Positions 9,287-18,092 of a DNA stretch of 64,000 nt are shown here, piece after piece. Numbering within the stretch: the first letter of the stretch is position 1; every line of letters starts with the position of its first letter. Both the position numbers and the translations under genes were made by a program. The notes beneath the pieces were generated by a model. That model had not been told where the DNA came from, did not search any database, and saw only the letters and a program-made list of their open reading frames with translations. This stretch comes from Coraliomargarita sp965656715 (lineage in GTDB: Bacteria; Verrucomicrobiota; Verrucomicrobiia; Opitutales; Coraliomargaritaceae): the NCBI GenBank assembly GCA_965656715.1, contig CBFHLR010000012.1:23125-87124 (forward strand). Reading direction: 5' to 3'.

Positions 9287-10528
9287 ATGCAGACTGCACC
9301 AACAGAACTTGAAGTCGAACCAACCAGCTTGCCGGATGCCCGTGGCCACTTTGGTAAATACGGCGGCATGTATGTGCCTGAGACTTTGATGACGCCGCTT
9401 TTCGAGCTCACTGAAGCCTATCATGAGGCGCGTAAAGACCCAGCCTTCGAGCAGGAACTCAACGAGCAACTGCGTGAGTTCGCCGGTCGTCCGACCAATC
9501 TTTACTATGCCGAGCGTCTGACTCAGCACTGTGGTGGCGCGAAGATCTACTTGAAGCGCGAAGACCTGCTCCACACGGGAGCGCACAAGATCAACAACGC
9601 GCTCGGTCAGGCCTTGCTCGCCAAGCGCATGGGCAAGCAACGCATCATCGCTGAGACCGGTGCCGGGCAACACGGTATCGCGACCGCCGCCATGTGCGCC
9701 AAGCTCGGCCTCGACTGTGTGATCTACATGGGTGAGGAAGATATGCGCCGCCAATCGCTCAACGTCTTCCGTATGCGCCTCTGTGGTGCGGAAGTGCGCG
9801 GTGTGACTGCGGGGCAGAAGACCCTCAAGGAGGCGGTCAACGAGGCGATGCGTGACTGGGTCACCAATGTGCGCAACACCCACTACATCATCGGCTCTGC
9901 GCTCGGAGCGCACCCATTTCCGATGATGGTGCGCGACTTCCACCGTGTGATCGGTGAAGAAGCCCGCCGTCAGATTCTTGAGAATGAAGGCCGCTTGCCA
10001 GACGAAGTCGCAGCCTGTGTGGGCGGTGGTTCGAATGCGATTGGTTTGTTCTTTGCCTTCTTGAAGGACCTCGATGTTGCGCTGACAGGCGTTGAAGCTG
10101 GTGGTCGCGAGATTGTGCGCGGTGAGCATGCCGCGCGTTTCGCAGGTGGACGCCTTGGCGTTCTGCAGGGTGCGAAGACTTGGATCCTTCAGGATGACGA
10201 CGGTCAAATAGACCTCACGCACTCCGTTTCTGCGGGCCTCGATTATGCTGCAGTTGGACCGGAGCACGCTTACTACAAAGAAAAGGGGCGCATCGACTTC
10301 GGCTACGCGACCGACGCTGAAGCGCTGCAAGCCTTCCAGGATCTCTGCTCCATTGAGGGCATTGTGCCAGCGCTCGAATCGTCACACGGCATCGCTTACA
10401 CCATGAAGCGCGCGCGTGAAATGAGCCCCGAGCAACTTATCATCGGTAATCTCAGCGGTCGTGGTGACAAGGACGTGCAAGAAGCCGCACGACTTTTGGG
10501 AAGCGCTGAAAGCTGTTCCGAGGAGTGA
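9287..10528 (+). CDS. trpB: tryptophan synthase beta chain
   Basis: TrpB joins indole and serine to make tryptophan. The 413-residue protein shows GHFGKYGGMYVPETL at the N-terminus, the PLP lysine in TGAHKINNA (K101), ETGAGQHG, and the phosphate-binding loop CVGGGSNAIG. The ATG at 9287 fits the family; an open frame continues upstream but has no family similarity. The extreme C-terminus (AESCSEE) is not typical. It coincides with an interspersed repeat at 10514-10570, suggesting that the repeat supplied the stop codon. trpG/pabA follows 60 bases later. Confidence 0.97.
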   Translation: MQTAPTELEVEPTSLPDARGHFGKYGGMYVPETLMTPLFELTEAYHEARKDPAFEQELNEQLREFAGRPTNLYYAERLTQHCGGAKIYLKREDLLHTGAHKINNALGQALLAKRMGKQRIIAETGAGQHGIATAAMCAKLGLDCVIYMGEEDMRRQSLNVFRMRLCGAEVRGVTAGQKTLKEAVNEAMRDWVTNVRNTHYIIGSALGAHPFPMMVRDFHRVIGEEARRQILENEGRLPDEVAACVGGGSNAIGLFFAFLKDLDVALTGVEAGGREIVRGEHAARFAGGRLGVLQGAKTWILQDDDGQIDLTHSVSAGLDYAAVGPEHAYYKEKGRIDFGYATDAEALQAFQDLCSIEGIVPALESSHGIAYTMKRAREMSPEQLIIGNLSGRGDKDVQEAARLLGSAESCSEE

Positions 10529-10570
10529 AGCGACGACATGACCGGGCGCGAAGGGAACCGGACCAACCTG
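10514..10570. repeat. interspersed repeat at the trpB 3' end
   Basis: On the reverse strand this reads as a GGTCCGGTT...CCGGTCATGTCGTCGCT...CTCCTCGGAAC pattern. A close copy stands at 24958-25013, where the same words occur in the same order, with a shorter relative at 25047-25095. This copy overlaps the last trpB codons and the stop. Confidence 0.7.
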
Positions 10571-10588
10571 AAAACTTGAAAAGCTGAA

Positions 10589-11152
10589 ATGTTACTCGTA
10601 ATCGATAACTACGACTCTTTCACCTACAACCTCGTCCAATACTTCGGACAGCTTGGGGTGGAGCAACAGGTCTTCCGTAACGACGCGATCACGGTGGACG
10701 AGGCGCTCGCGCTCAACCCGGACCGTGTGATGATTTCGCCTGGCCCCTGCTCGCCGACTGAAGCGGGTGTCAGCCTCGACATGATCGAGGCCTTTGCAGG
10801 GAAGAAGCCACTGCTGGGCGTGTGCCTCGGGCATCAGAGCATCGGTCAGCACTTCGGTGGCAAGGTGATCCGTGCCGAGCGCCTGATGCATGGCAAGACC
10901 AGCCCCGTGACTCACCGTGATACGGATATCTTTAAGGGCCTTCCAAACCCTATGGAGGCCACGCGTTACCACTCGCTGATTGTCGAGCGCGAAACGCTGC
11001 CTGAGTGCTTGGAGGTCACGGCTGAAACCGAAGCGGGCGAAATCATGGGGCTCGCGCACAAAGATCTGCCGGTTTGGGGGGTGCAGTTTCATCCAGAATC
11101 CATCGCGACCGAGGAGGGCATGAAGATGCTCGAAAACTTCCTCGAACTCTAG
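10589..11152 (+). CDS. trpG: anthranilate/aminodeoxychorismate synthase glutamine amidotransferase
   Basis: This 187-residue class I glutamine amidotransferase supplies ammonia to the chorismate-using subunit. It shows NYDSFTYNLVQYFGQLG at the N-terminus, the nucleophile elbow GVCLGHQSIG with the catalytic cysteine, and GVQFHPESI with the catalytic histidine and glutamate. TrpG and PabA cannot be separated by sequence and one protein may serve both pathways; the neighbouring trpB favours tryptophan synthesis. No trpE or pabB is seen. The A-rich leader (CTTGAAAAGCTGAAATG) lacks a standard Shine-Dalgarno. Confidence 0.94.
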   Translation: MLLVIDNYDSFTYNLVQYFGQLGVEQQVFRNDAITVDEALALNPDRVMISPGPCSPTEAGVSLDMIEAFAGKKPLLGVCLGHQSIGQHFGGKVIRAERLMHGKTSPVTHRDTDIFKGLPNPMEATRYHSLIVERETLPECLEVTAETEAGEIMGLAHKDLPVWGVQFHPESIATEEGMKMLENFLEL

Positions 11153-11226
11153 TCGATATTTAGTGATTGGGGCCTGTTTGGACACTAAATATAGTGTTTG
11201 CATGTCTGGGGCACTATATTTACGTT
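11151..11226 (+). promoter_or_regulatory. NrdR boxes upstream of nrdR
   Basis: A nearly perfect palindromic box ACACTAAATATAGTGT lies at 11182-11197. A more degenerate box (AGTCGATATTTAGTGA, 11151-11166) lies 31 bp upstream centre to centre, the helical phasing known for NrdR box pairs. A third half-site-like box (GCACTATATTTACGTT, 11211-11226) follows. NrdR boxes resemble ACACTATATATAGTGT in the literature. Their place ahead of nrdR suggests autoregulation. Confidence 0.75.
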
Positions 11227-11235
11227 CTAGGTCTT

Positions 11236-11703
11236 ATGCGTTGCCCGAAGTGCACATCAGCCAACACAAAAGTACTCGATACTCGCACGAGCAAGAACGA
11301 GACGTCGATCCGTCGACGCCGTGAGTGCTTGGAGTGTGGCTACCGTTTTACCACGATTGAAGAAGTCTTGCGCGCCGACCTGCAGGTCGTGAAGCGCGAC
11401 GGTCGTCGTGAGGACTTTGACCGTGCCAAGATGCTGGGCGGCCTCAAGAAGGCGGTCCAGAAGCGCCCGATCGATGTGATGCAGATCGAAATGCTTATTG
11501 CCGATGCGCTCGCTGCGCTTGAAAAGGAATACGACCATGAGATTCCTGCAAAAGCGGTGGGTGAGCAAATCATGTCGCGCCTCAAACATTTGGATAAGAT
11601 TGCCTATGTGCGTTACGCATCGGTGTATAAAGATTTTCGGGATCTCGACGAGCTGGCGGAGGAGATCGATGCGCTGAAAGATCCTGGCGGTAAGAATGCC
11701 TAA
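11236..11703 (+). CDS. nrdR: transcriptional repressor NrdR
   Basis: NrdR senses ATP/dATP and represses ribonucleotide reductase genes. The 155-residue protein begins with the zinc ribbon MRCPKCTSANTKVLDTR...CLECGYRF (four cysteines), followed by the ATP-cone domain (about 47-140, VVKRDGRREDFDRAKMLGGL). The ATG at 11236 gives the canonical MRCP start; an upstream ATG at 11167 would translate through the NrdR boxes and is rejected. It overlaps the next gene by 8 bases. Length agrees with the family. Confidence 0.96.
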   Translation: MRCPKCTSANTKVLDTRTSKNETSIRRRRECLECGYRFTTIEEVLRADLQVVKRDGRREDFDRAKMLGGLKKAVQKRPIDVMQIEMLIADALAALEKEYDHEIPAKAVGEQIMSRLKHLDKIAYVRYASVYKDFRDLDELAEEIDALKDPGGKNA

Positions 11704-12172
11704 GTTCGAGCCATTAGAGCAATTGCGGATTTTGAGTGAGTTGCTGGCTCGCACGCAGGGGGCCGACCCCGAAGGCGCCATTCATGCGCAGCAGATCCTC
11801 GACTATTTCAGTGAGGAGGCACCCGATGAGTTGCAGCGTCTTTCTATTGAGGTGTGTGCAAGCAAATTGGCTCAGATGCATCTGGGGCCCGAAGACATTC
11901 GCGAAGTTGCCTTTGCGCATTGGCATGTCCCGGAGTCGATCGGCTCGAGTCCACTGTGGATACGACAGGCAATTGTTACAGAAATGAAGCAACTCGCGGG
12001 ACGTCGACGTGCCTTGCTTTTGGTGAGTGGTGTGCGTGAGAGCATTTGCCCGCAAGGTGGCTACTGGACCAAGGCACGTGAAGCGCAGTATCGCCGTGTC
12101 CAAGATTGGATCGACGAGCTGGTCTGCGCCTGGGCCAGCCGCGGCTCGCAGTTACAAGTAATTGTCCTTTAG
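11696..12172 (+). CDS. hypothetical protein downstream of nrdR
   Basis: I do not recognise this 158-residue protein. It is soluble, predicted mostly helical and leucine-rich (FEPLEQLRILSELLA), with a C-terminal half containing LLLVSGVRESICPQGGYWTK. No signal peptide or membrane segment is seen. It starts within the last codons of nrdR (8-base overlap), so the two are probably translationally coupled and co-regulated. Function unknown. Confidence 0.65.
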   Translation: MPKFEPLEQLRILSELLARTQGADPEGAIHAQQILDYFSEEAPDELQRLSIEVCASKLAQMHLGPEDIREVAFAHWHVPESIGSSPLWIRQAIVTEMKQLAGRRRALLLVSGVRESICPQGGYWTKAREAQYRRVQDWIDELVCAWASRGSQLQVIVL

Positions 12173-12183
12173 GCGCAGCTAGG

Positions 12184-12410
12184 CTGCTAGGAATTAGGTA
12201 TTAGTGCTAAGTTGTTAGGCAAGGCGCGTTGCAGGGAGTGGAGGGCAACGCTCCGTCGTTGCCGCACGTGTTGAGGGGCAGCAGCGTGGCTGCAGAATTA
12301 GGTATTAAGTATTAGGTATTAAGTATTAAGTGTTAAGCCTTGCGGGGCGTGGGTTTACTGAAGGTTACCCACCTAACACCTAACACCTAATCACCTGACA
12401 CTTAAAACTG
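12184..12410. repeat. AGGTATTAAGTATTAGG-type degenerate repeats with a GGCAACGACGGAGC element
   Basis: The region has repeated TTAGGTATTA/AGTATTAAG words (12190-12210, 12297-12335). A reverse-oriented set (CACCTAACACCTAACACC and similar) occurs at 12368-12405. Between them, at 12239-12263, lies a GGAGGGCAACGCTCCGTCG element that recurs as both arms of the inverted repeat at 23638-23722. No gene is seen. The remaining bases up to 12640 hold the receptor promoter. Confidence 0.65.
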
Positions 12411-12474
12411 ATCCGCTGCGCGGATCCATTGTCTCATTTAAAAAACGAATCAGTTACAAATTTGTATACATCTA

Positions 12475-12536
12475 TGTGACACAGGTGTAACAACTGTGAC
12501 GTGAGTGTGATAATTGCGGTGCGCCCATACTATACT
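12475..12536 (+). promoter_or_regulatory. four phased TGTRA repeats before the TonB receptor gene
   Basis: TGTGA, TGTAA, TGTGA and TGTGA start at 12475, 12486, 12495 and 12506, spaced 11, 9 and 11 bp. They are followed 20 bp later by a possible -10 (TATACT, 12531-12536). Direct repeats at one helical turn are typical of OmpR/PhoB-type response-regulator sites. The identity of the regulator is not established. Confidence 0.5.
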
Positions 12537-12639
12537 ATTGAGATGGTTTTCAGGAGGCGCACAAGGAGGCGCGTTTTGGTTCCACCGACACAATCGAAAT
12601 CCATGTGTCTGGTGGTAAAACTGAAACGCGCTTTCCGAA

Positions 12640-15600
12640 ATGAAAACAAACAAGCAATTCATCGCACTCACATCGCTCAGCTTACTTGCAATGGCTGCTC
12701 AGTCTGTATGGGCACTCAAGATCGATATTCCAAAGGAATTAGAGGCTGAGGTTGAGGCTCAGAAAGCAGCTGAAAAGGAAGCGCTCTCTGCCGAAATTGA
12801 AAGTATCTATGAGGGCAAAGTTGTTCTCCGTGATGGTGAGAAAATGAATTTTGTGTCAGAGTCGGGCGAATCGATTGTCGCAGAAGATGCGCCAGTTGAG
12901 CCTGAAGTTTCCGAGCCAGAATATGTTGAGTTCGGCGCGATGGGAGTTGCTGAGGAGGCCGAGCTCGCCGCAGATGAGGGGCGAATTAAAGGGCAAGTTT
13001 TTGATAAAGATACAGGAGAGGGCCTAAGAGGCGTTGCAATTGTTCTTGAGGGTACTGATCTTGTTACGGTTACTGGAACTGATGGGCGATATCGTTTAGA
13101 TATGGTGCCGAGTGGCATTTATGATCTAACCTTCATCAAGACGGATTACATTGAAGCGACAATTACTGAAGCTAGTGTTGTCGGAGGCGAGATTACGAAT
13201 TTGGATTTCGCTATGCCGCCGCGTCCAGCGGAGATGTCGGACGAGGCCTATGAGTTGACTGGTTTCACCGTGAGTGCTGAGGAGGTGGTCAGTCAAAATG
13301 TCGCCCTTCTTGCCCTGCGTCAGAGTTCAGCTGCATCGATTGATGCTCTTAGTGCTCAGGATATGAGTAAGTTTGCCGCAAGTGATGCTGCTGAGGCCTT
13401 AACTAAGGTTACTGGTGCAACGGTCAGTGATGGTAAATACGCGGTGATTCGTGGACTTAATGACCGATTCAACACCACGTTGATCAATGGGGTTCGCTTG
13501 CCTAGTCCGGATCCAGATCGCAATGCAGTGCCTTTGGACTTATTTCCATCTGGAATGATTGATTCTCTGGTAGTGCGTAAGACTTTTACTGCCGACCAAC
13601 CTGGTGACTCGACTGGTGGCTCTTTGGATTTGGTGACTAAGTCTTTCCCTGAAGAGTTTACATTAAAGTTTGGCGTGTCGGTTGGATGGCAAGATGGCCT
13701 ATATGGCAATGATATGCTTAAGGACCCTGAGCGTAGTAGTCATGACTTCTACGTTCGTGGTACTGATACTAGGGGCTTTGGTTCTGATGGAAGCCAGTCG
13801 TATGAGCCTTCTAATGTAATCGCACTCGCAAAGGATGTGAATAATGATGGTAACGGTGAAATTGTGGGGTATATCAGTGCTGATGATCCTAGGGTTCAGT
13901 ATGCAAGCGTTTCTCGAGATTCCGTTCCGACCAGTGCGCCACAGTTTGAGCCTGAGCGAAGTAAGTCGAAGGGGGACTTGGATACCTCGTTTCAGGTTGG
14001 GGATAGTTTAGAAGTTTTTGGTGGTGAGTCGGTTTTTGGGTATTTGTTTGGCTTTCAGCAAAAGCACAAAGAGCGTGCGACTAGTATAACAAAGACTGAG
14101 GCGGAGTTTGATGGTAACGCTCTGGATTCTGACCGAATTGTTCACGAGGAAGTTGGGCGTGTCAAAGATCAGTATTCCACCTTATTGGCGCTGGGTTTGG
14201 ACAACTTAGAAGGTCAGAAGTTGTTCTATAACTTTATTTATCTCAAAGTCGGTGAGTCTGATGCGAAGTTTGCAGAGGTTGATGATCCAGTAACTTCATA
14301 TAATTCTGAGATTTCTTATAAGGAACGTTTTATGCGCAGTCATCAGTTTGGTGGTGAGCACCTTGTTTTGGAGGATGTATTTGATGAGCGGGCTCCTACA
14401 TTTAATTGGGCGCTCCTGCTAACTGATATGGGGCAAGTTGAGCCTGATACACGCGCCGTTAAAGGCTATGGAGTTTCGACTGGTGGGAGTGGCAATGGTC
14501 GTCCTTCGAACACAGATCCTATTGATTCTCAGGAAGGGATACCTCCAATTCGCTTCGACCGAACGACCCGACAGGATAGTGATGCGTATGTAGCAGATTT
14601 AGAAATCCCATTTGCAGAGAAGTTTAAGCTTACCGTTGGTGGTAGTTATGAGAAGTATCAGCGTGATTTTACTCAGTTAGAGTGGACGCGTACATCCGCA
14701 CCTTATGAAGCGGGCTTAGATGGGGTCGCGTTTCCAACCTTAGATTATGTAGTTACGCGAACGACTCCGAGTACTTCGCCGAATGTTGTCAGCATTGATA
14801 ATGGCGATGGCACTTATGACTGGTACCGCTCGCGAGTAGATGTTCCATTTGCAATTAACGAAGATGCCGATTCTAGTTTTGGTTATTCGACCCCCTTCGG
14901 TTTTGAGGCATTTGGTGAATCTAAGACAGAGGCAGCGTTCGTTAGTACTGATTGGGATATTTTCGATTGGCTGAGGGTAAACGGTGGTATGCGATTTGAG
15001 AGTAATCAGCTAAGTTATCAAGACGATGGTAATGCTGGTATCCAATCGGCTCAGTGGTTGTTTGTCATCAATGAAAAGCCAATAGATGAGGATAGTCAGT
15101 TGCCATTTGTTAGTTTCATTGTTGAGCCACATGAAGATTGGACTGTTCGTTTGTCTTGGTCAGAGACGATTGCAAAGCCCTCATTTCGAGAAATTGCTCC
15201 GTTTCCATCGCTTAATGTGTCGGATGACATTCTGGAGATTGGTAATCCGGGTGAAATCGTTACGTTGGGTGTCCCTGGGACTTTGTTGGGGGAGTATTCT
15301 GGTTTGAGCCTCGCTGAGGTTGAAAATTATGATGCCCGCTTGGAGTGGTCTCAAGGGAATTTGCTCTTGGCGGGTACGTATTTCTACAAAAAGATTTCAG
15401 ACCCGATTGAGAGCGTGTCGATCTCACCGCCAACGAATATTGGTAGGAGTGATATTGTTACTTACATTAACAATGAAAATGAGGCAGATCTTCAAGGTGT
15501 TGAACTTGAAGCTCAATTGTCGTTTGCTGACATTTCATCGCTGCCTTCATTTCTGCAATATTTTACTGTCGGTGCAAATTATACATACATTGATGCGTCT

Positions 15601-16050
15601 GTTGATCGCTCGCAGTTGGAGCTGGATTCGTTCGGTGTTGGGGCGCTTGCTGCAATCGTTTCTGAGGATCGGCCACTATTCGATCAGCCGGAGTATCTTG
15701 CGAATGCCTTCGTTTCGGTGGATGTTCCTGCGGTATCGGGTAAACTCACAGTGTCTGGTTCTTGGGTGGGTGAAACGCTTAATTTGGTCGGCACTGCAGA
15801 TACGCATCCGGATGTGTATTTCGATGAGTTTTTAACTGTGAATGTCGTCTGGCAGCAGCAGCTGAATGACGTGTGGTCCTTGAAGTTATCTGCTAAAAAT
15901 ATCAATTCGCCGGAGCGGGAAAGTTTCTACGATAAGGATTTTAATAGTGCTCTCAATGGCTTGAATCCGACCTTTGGGCTGGATTCGACAACGAAGCAGA
16001 AATACGAGATTAAGCCTACCTACAGTATCTCGTTGACTGCGCAGTTCTGA
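12640..16050 (+). CDS. TonB-dependent outer-membrane receptor
   Basis: This is a 1136-residue protein with a signal peptide (1-25, ending SVWA). An unusual acidic, Glu-rich extension (about 27-115) follows. Next come a carboxypeptidase-regulatory-like beta-sandwich (about 116-195, GRIKGQVFDKDTGEGLRG), a plug domain (about 225-350, with VIRGLNDRFNTTLINGVRLP) and a 22-strand-type barrel to the end, closing with an aromatic C-terminus (TAQF). It would import a large or scarce substrate using energy from the TonB system encoded at 26.5-30.5 kb. The substrate is not readable. The next two genes probably belong to the same functional unit. Confidence 0.9.
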   Translation: MKTNKQFIALTSLSLLAMAAQSVWALKIDIPKELEAEVEAQKAAEKEALSAEIESIYEGKVVLRDGEKMNFVSESGESIVAEDAPVEPEVSEPEYVEFGAMGVAEEAELAADEGRIKGQVFDKDTGEGLRGVAIVLEGTDLVTVTGTDGRYRLDMVPSGIYDLTFIKTDYIEATITEASVVGGEITNLDFAMPPRPAEMSDEAYELTGFTVSAEEVVSQNVALLALRQSSAASIDALSAQDMSKFAASDAAEALTKVTGATVSDGKYAVIRGLNDRFNTTLINGVRLPSPDPDRNAVPLDLFPSGMIDSLVVRKTFTADQPGDSTGGSLDLVTKSFPEEFTLKFGVSVGWQDGLYGNDMLKDPERSSHDFYVRGTDTRGFGSDGSQSYEPSNVIALAKDVNNDGNGEIVGYISADDPRVQYASVSRDSVPTSAPQFEPERSKSKGDLDTSFQVGDSLEVFGGESVFGYLFGFQQKHKERATSITKTEAEFDGNALDSDRIVHEEVGRVKDQYSTLLALGLDNLEGQKLFYNFIYLKVGESDAKFAEVDDPVTSYNSEISYKERFMRSHQFGGEHLVLEDVFDERAPTFNWALLLTDMGQVEPDTRAVKGYGVSTGGSGNGRPSNTDPIDSQEGIPPIRFDRTTRQDSDAYVADLEIPFAEKFKLTVGGSYEKYQRDFTQLEWTRTSAPYEAGLDGVAFPTLDYVVTRTTPSTSPNVVSIDNGDGTYDWYRSRVDVPFAINEDADSSFGYSTPFGFEAFGESKTEAAFVSTDWDIFDWLRVNGGMRFESNQLSYQDDGNAGIQSAQWLFVINEKPIDEDSQLPFVSFIVEPHEDWTVRLSWSETIAKPSFREIAPFPSLNVSDDILEIGNPGEIVTLGVPGTLLGEYSGLSLAEVENYDARLEWSQGNLLLAGTYFYKKISDPIESVSISPPTNIGRSDIVTYINNENEADLQGVELEAQLSFADISSLPSFLQYFTVGANYTYIDASVDRSQLELDSFGVGALAAIVSEDRPLFDQPEYLANAFVSVDVPAVSGKLTVSGSWVGETLNLVGTADTHPDVYFDEFLTVNVVWQQQLNDVWSLKLSAKNINSPERESFYDKDFNSALNGLNPTFGLDSTTKQKYEIKPTYSISLTAQF

Positions 16051-16161
16051 GCTACTGTTGCGCGTATTTTTCCGGGCTGTCATGTGGATGTAACATGGCT
16101 CATTTATTATCTTTAATCGCACGACCTAACTGTGCGTTAAAACTAAACTATCATCATAAAA

Positions 16162-18018
16162 ATGAAAAAAACATTCCTTCAACTCGCAGCTCTCGGCGCT
16201 GCATGCACGTCTCAGGCGGCACTCGTTGTTATCGATGAGAACCTCCCAGAGGTTACAGTCGACGGTAACGGTTACTACTACATTCAAGACGATCTTACAC
16301 TCAGTTCGGCTAATGAGTATGTTCTCGCTAGCTACACATTTGTTAATAACGGTGCGACTCTGACTATTGAGCCAGGCACAATTATCCGCGGTGAGCCAGG
16401 TGCTGGCGAAGGTGGTAACGTAGGTTCTATCGGTGACGCTGGTAATGAGCCAGGCACTTTGATCGTTACACGTGACGGTCAAATCGATGCTGACGGAACC
16501 TCCGGTAGCACGATCATCTTTACAACTGCTGTTATCGATGCAAACGGTGATAACATTCCTGATAGCATCGACTACTCTGGTGCTTATGACTACTCAGGTA
16601 ACGGCATCGTAACTGCTGATTTTCTTGATAACGATCCAGTAGGTGCACCGCTTCCTCCTTATCAGGAAGCATCTGTTGTCGACATCACTTTTGGTTCTGA
16701 AACCGATGGTACTGGTAATATTGCTGGTGCTGGTACTGAGCACCAAGGTTACTGGGGAGGTATCATCATCCTTGGTAACGCTCCTACAAGCATTGGTGAC
16801 ATCGACACTGCAAACGACGTGATCATCGACGGTGACAAGGGTAATTTCCCTTCAGTGATCAACCCAATGGAAGGTCAGATCGAAGGTTTGAATACTCAGC
16901 TTGTTGGTGTGAACTCCGTTTATGGTGGTCGTAATCCGAATGACAGCTCTGGTACACTTCGTTATGTTGCTATCCGCCACGGTGGCTATAAGATTGCTAA
17001 CGCAAACGAAATTAACGGCCTTACTATGGGTGGTGTAGGTTTCGGTACTACAATCGAGTACATCGAGGTTTACTCTAATCAGGATGACGGCTACGAGTGG
17101 TTCGGTGGTACTGTTAACTCGCGCTACCTTGTGTCTCTTCTTAACAATGACGACTCCTTCGATATGGATGAAGGTTTCACAGGTCTTGGTCAGTTCTGGT
17201 TCTCCTTTCAGAACGACGATGCTGACAATGGTAATGCTTCTGGTGAACACGACGGCACTGACGCAGAGGGTCGCTCTGTTGATCAGTTCGCTGCTGTAGC
17301 ATCTGCTCCTACTACTAATGTTCTTGGTACTGGTGACGCAGGTGGCGGTCTTACTTTCACATTCCCAACCATCTACAATGCGACATATGTCGGTTCCGGC
17401 ACATACAGCAAAGATGACGGTGATGATGGCATTAACAACGTATTCACACTGCGTGACTCATGGGGTGGTGCTTACTTCAACTCCATCTTCTCCGACCACG
17501 GCCACGAAGGTATCCTTCTTGCTAAGGATGGCGACGAGCGCTGGGACCTTGGTGACATCGTTTTCCGCTCCAACGTTTGGTATGCAAACAACGCTGCCTA
17601 CACATCTGCTACTTTTGCAAGTAACGTAGACCTCGACGGTGGCTCTGCTAATGCGGGTACCAATGCTTCTCGTGTTCTTCAAGTTTTCAACAACACTGGT
17701 GACAACTTCGAAAACAACACTTTCGCATCTGATCCATTCGCAAGCACAAACCGTATTGCTTCCGCAGACGACTCCAACATGGATGGCGACATCAAGCGTC
17801 GTAATTGGGACTCTGACTTCAATTCCACACACGGTGGTTTCGACCCTGCTGAAGTAACTGCTGCAGTAACTGGTCTGACACTTGAGCCATATACATCCAC
17901 ATTCTTCATCGATGCGGGTTATGCAGGTGCATTCAACCCTCTTGCTGATACTAATAGCCAAGCTCTTTGGACGGACGCATGGACTGTATTTAGCGCTCTT
18001 TACTACCAAGATCGCTAG
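16162..18018 (+). CDS. exported Gly/Asn-rich beta-structure protein paired with the TonB receptor
   Basis: This 618-residue protein has a signal peptide (1-19, ending SQA). Its body is rich in Gly, Asp, Asn and Thr, with recurrent short beta motifs: TLTIEPGTIIRGEPGAGEG, GTLIVTRDGQIDADG, YWGGIIILGNAP, LRYVAIRHGGY and DDGYEWFGG. These suggest a parallel beta-helix or similar extracellular fold. I know similar proteins next to TonB receptors in marine bacteria; their function is not settled. Codon use (GGT, GCT, AAC, ATC) is strongly biased, as in highly expressed genes. No PEP-CTERM tail or lipobox is seen. The A-rich leader lacks a Shine-Dalgarno. Confidence 0.7.
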   Translation: MKKTFLQLAALGAACTSQAALVVIDENLPEVTVDGNGYYYIQDDLTLSSANEYVLASYTFVNNGATLTIEPGTIIRGEPGAGEGGNVGSIGDAGNEPGTLIVTRDGQIDADGTSGSTIIFTTAVIDANGDNIPDSIDYSGAYDYSGNGIVTADFLDNDPVGAPLPPYQEASVVDITFGSETDGTGNIAGAGTEHQGYWGGIIILGNAPTSIGDIDTANDVIIDGDKGNFPSVINPMEGQIEGLNTQLVGVNSVYGGRNPNDSSGTLRYVAIRHGGYKIANANEINGLTMGGVGFGTTIEYIEVYSNQDDGYEWFGGTVNSRYLVSLLNNDDSFDMDEGFTGLGQFWFSFQNDDADNGNASGEHDGTDAEGRSVDQFAAVASAPTTNVLGTGDAGGGLTFTFPTIYNATYVGSGTYSKDDGDDGINNVFTLRDSWGGAYFNSIFSDHGHEGILLAKDGDERWDLGDIVFRSNVWYANNAAYTSATFASNVDLDGGSANAGTNASRVLQVFNNTGDNFENNTFASDPFASTNRIASADDSNMDGDIKRRNWDSDFNSTHGGFDPAEVTAAVTGLTLEPYTSTFFIDAGYAGAFNPLADTNSQALWTDAWTVFSALYYQDR

Positions 18019-18033
18019 TCATACAAATTTGTT

Positions 18034-18066
18034 TACCTTGGCTCCATGTCGGGGCCAAGGTATTTC
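18034..18066 (+). terminator. hairpin between the exported-protein and PEP-CTERM genes
   Basis: A perfect 9-bp stem TACCTTGGC/GCCAAGGTA with an 11-base loop is followed by a short weak T run (TATTTC). It could act as a partial terminator or a mRNA 3' stabiliser that sets different levels for the two genes. Confidence 0.5.
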
Positions 18067-18092
18067 AATTCTAATACAAAATTAATTCAAAA

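Noticed and set aside
9281..10330. 349-codon minus-strand open frame over trpB
   Set aside because: Antisense shadow of a strongly conserved gene; no family words on that strand.
12475..12510. CRP-type operator (TGTGA-N6-TCACA)
   Set aside because: All words point the same way; no inverted TCACA half at the correct spacing, so a tandem response-regulator site fits better.
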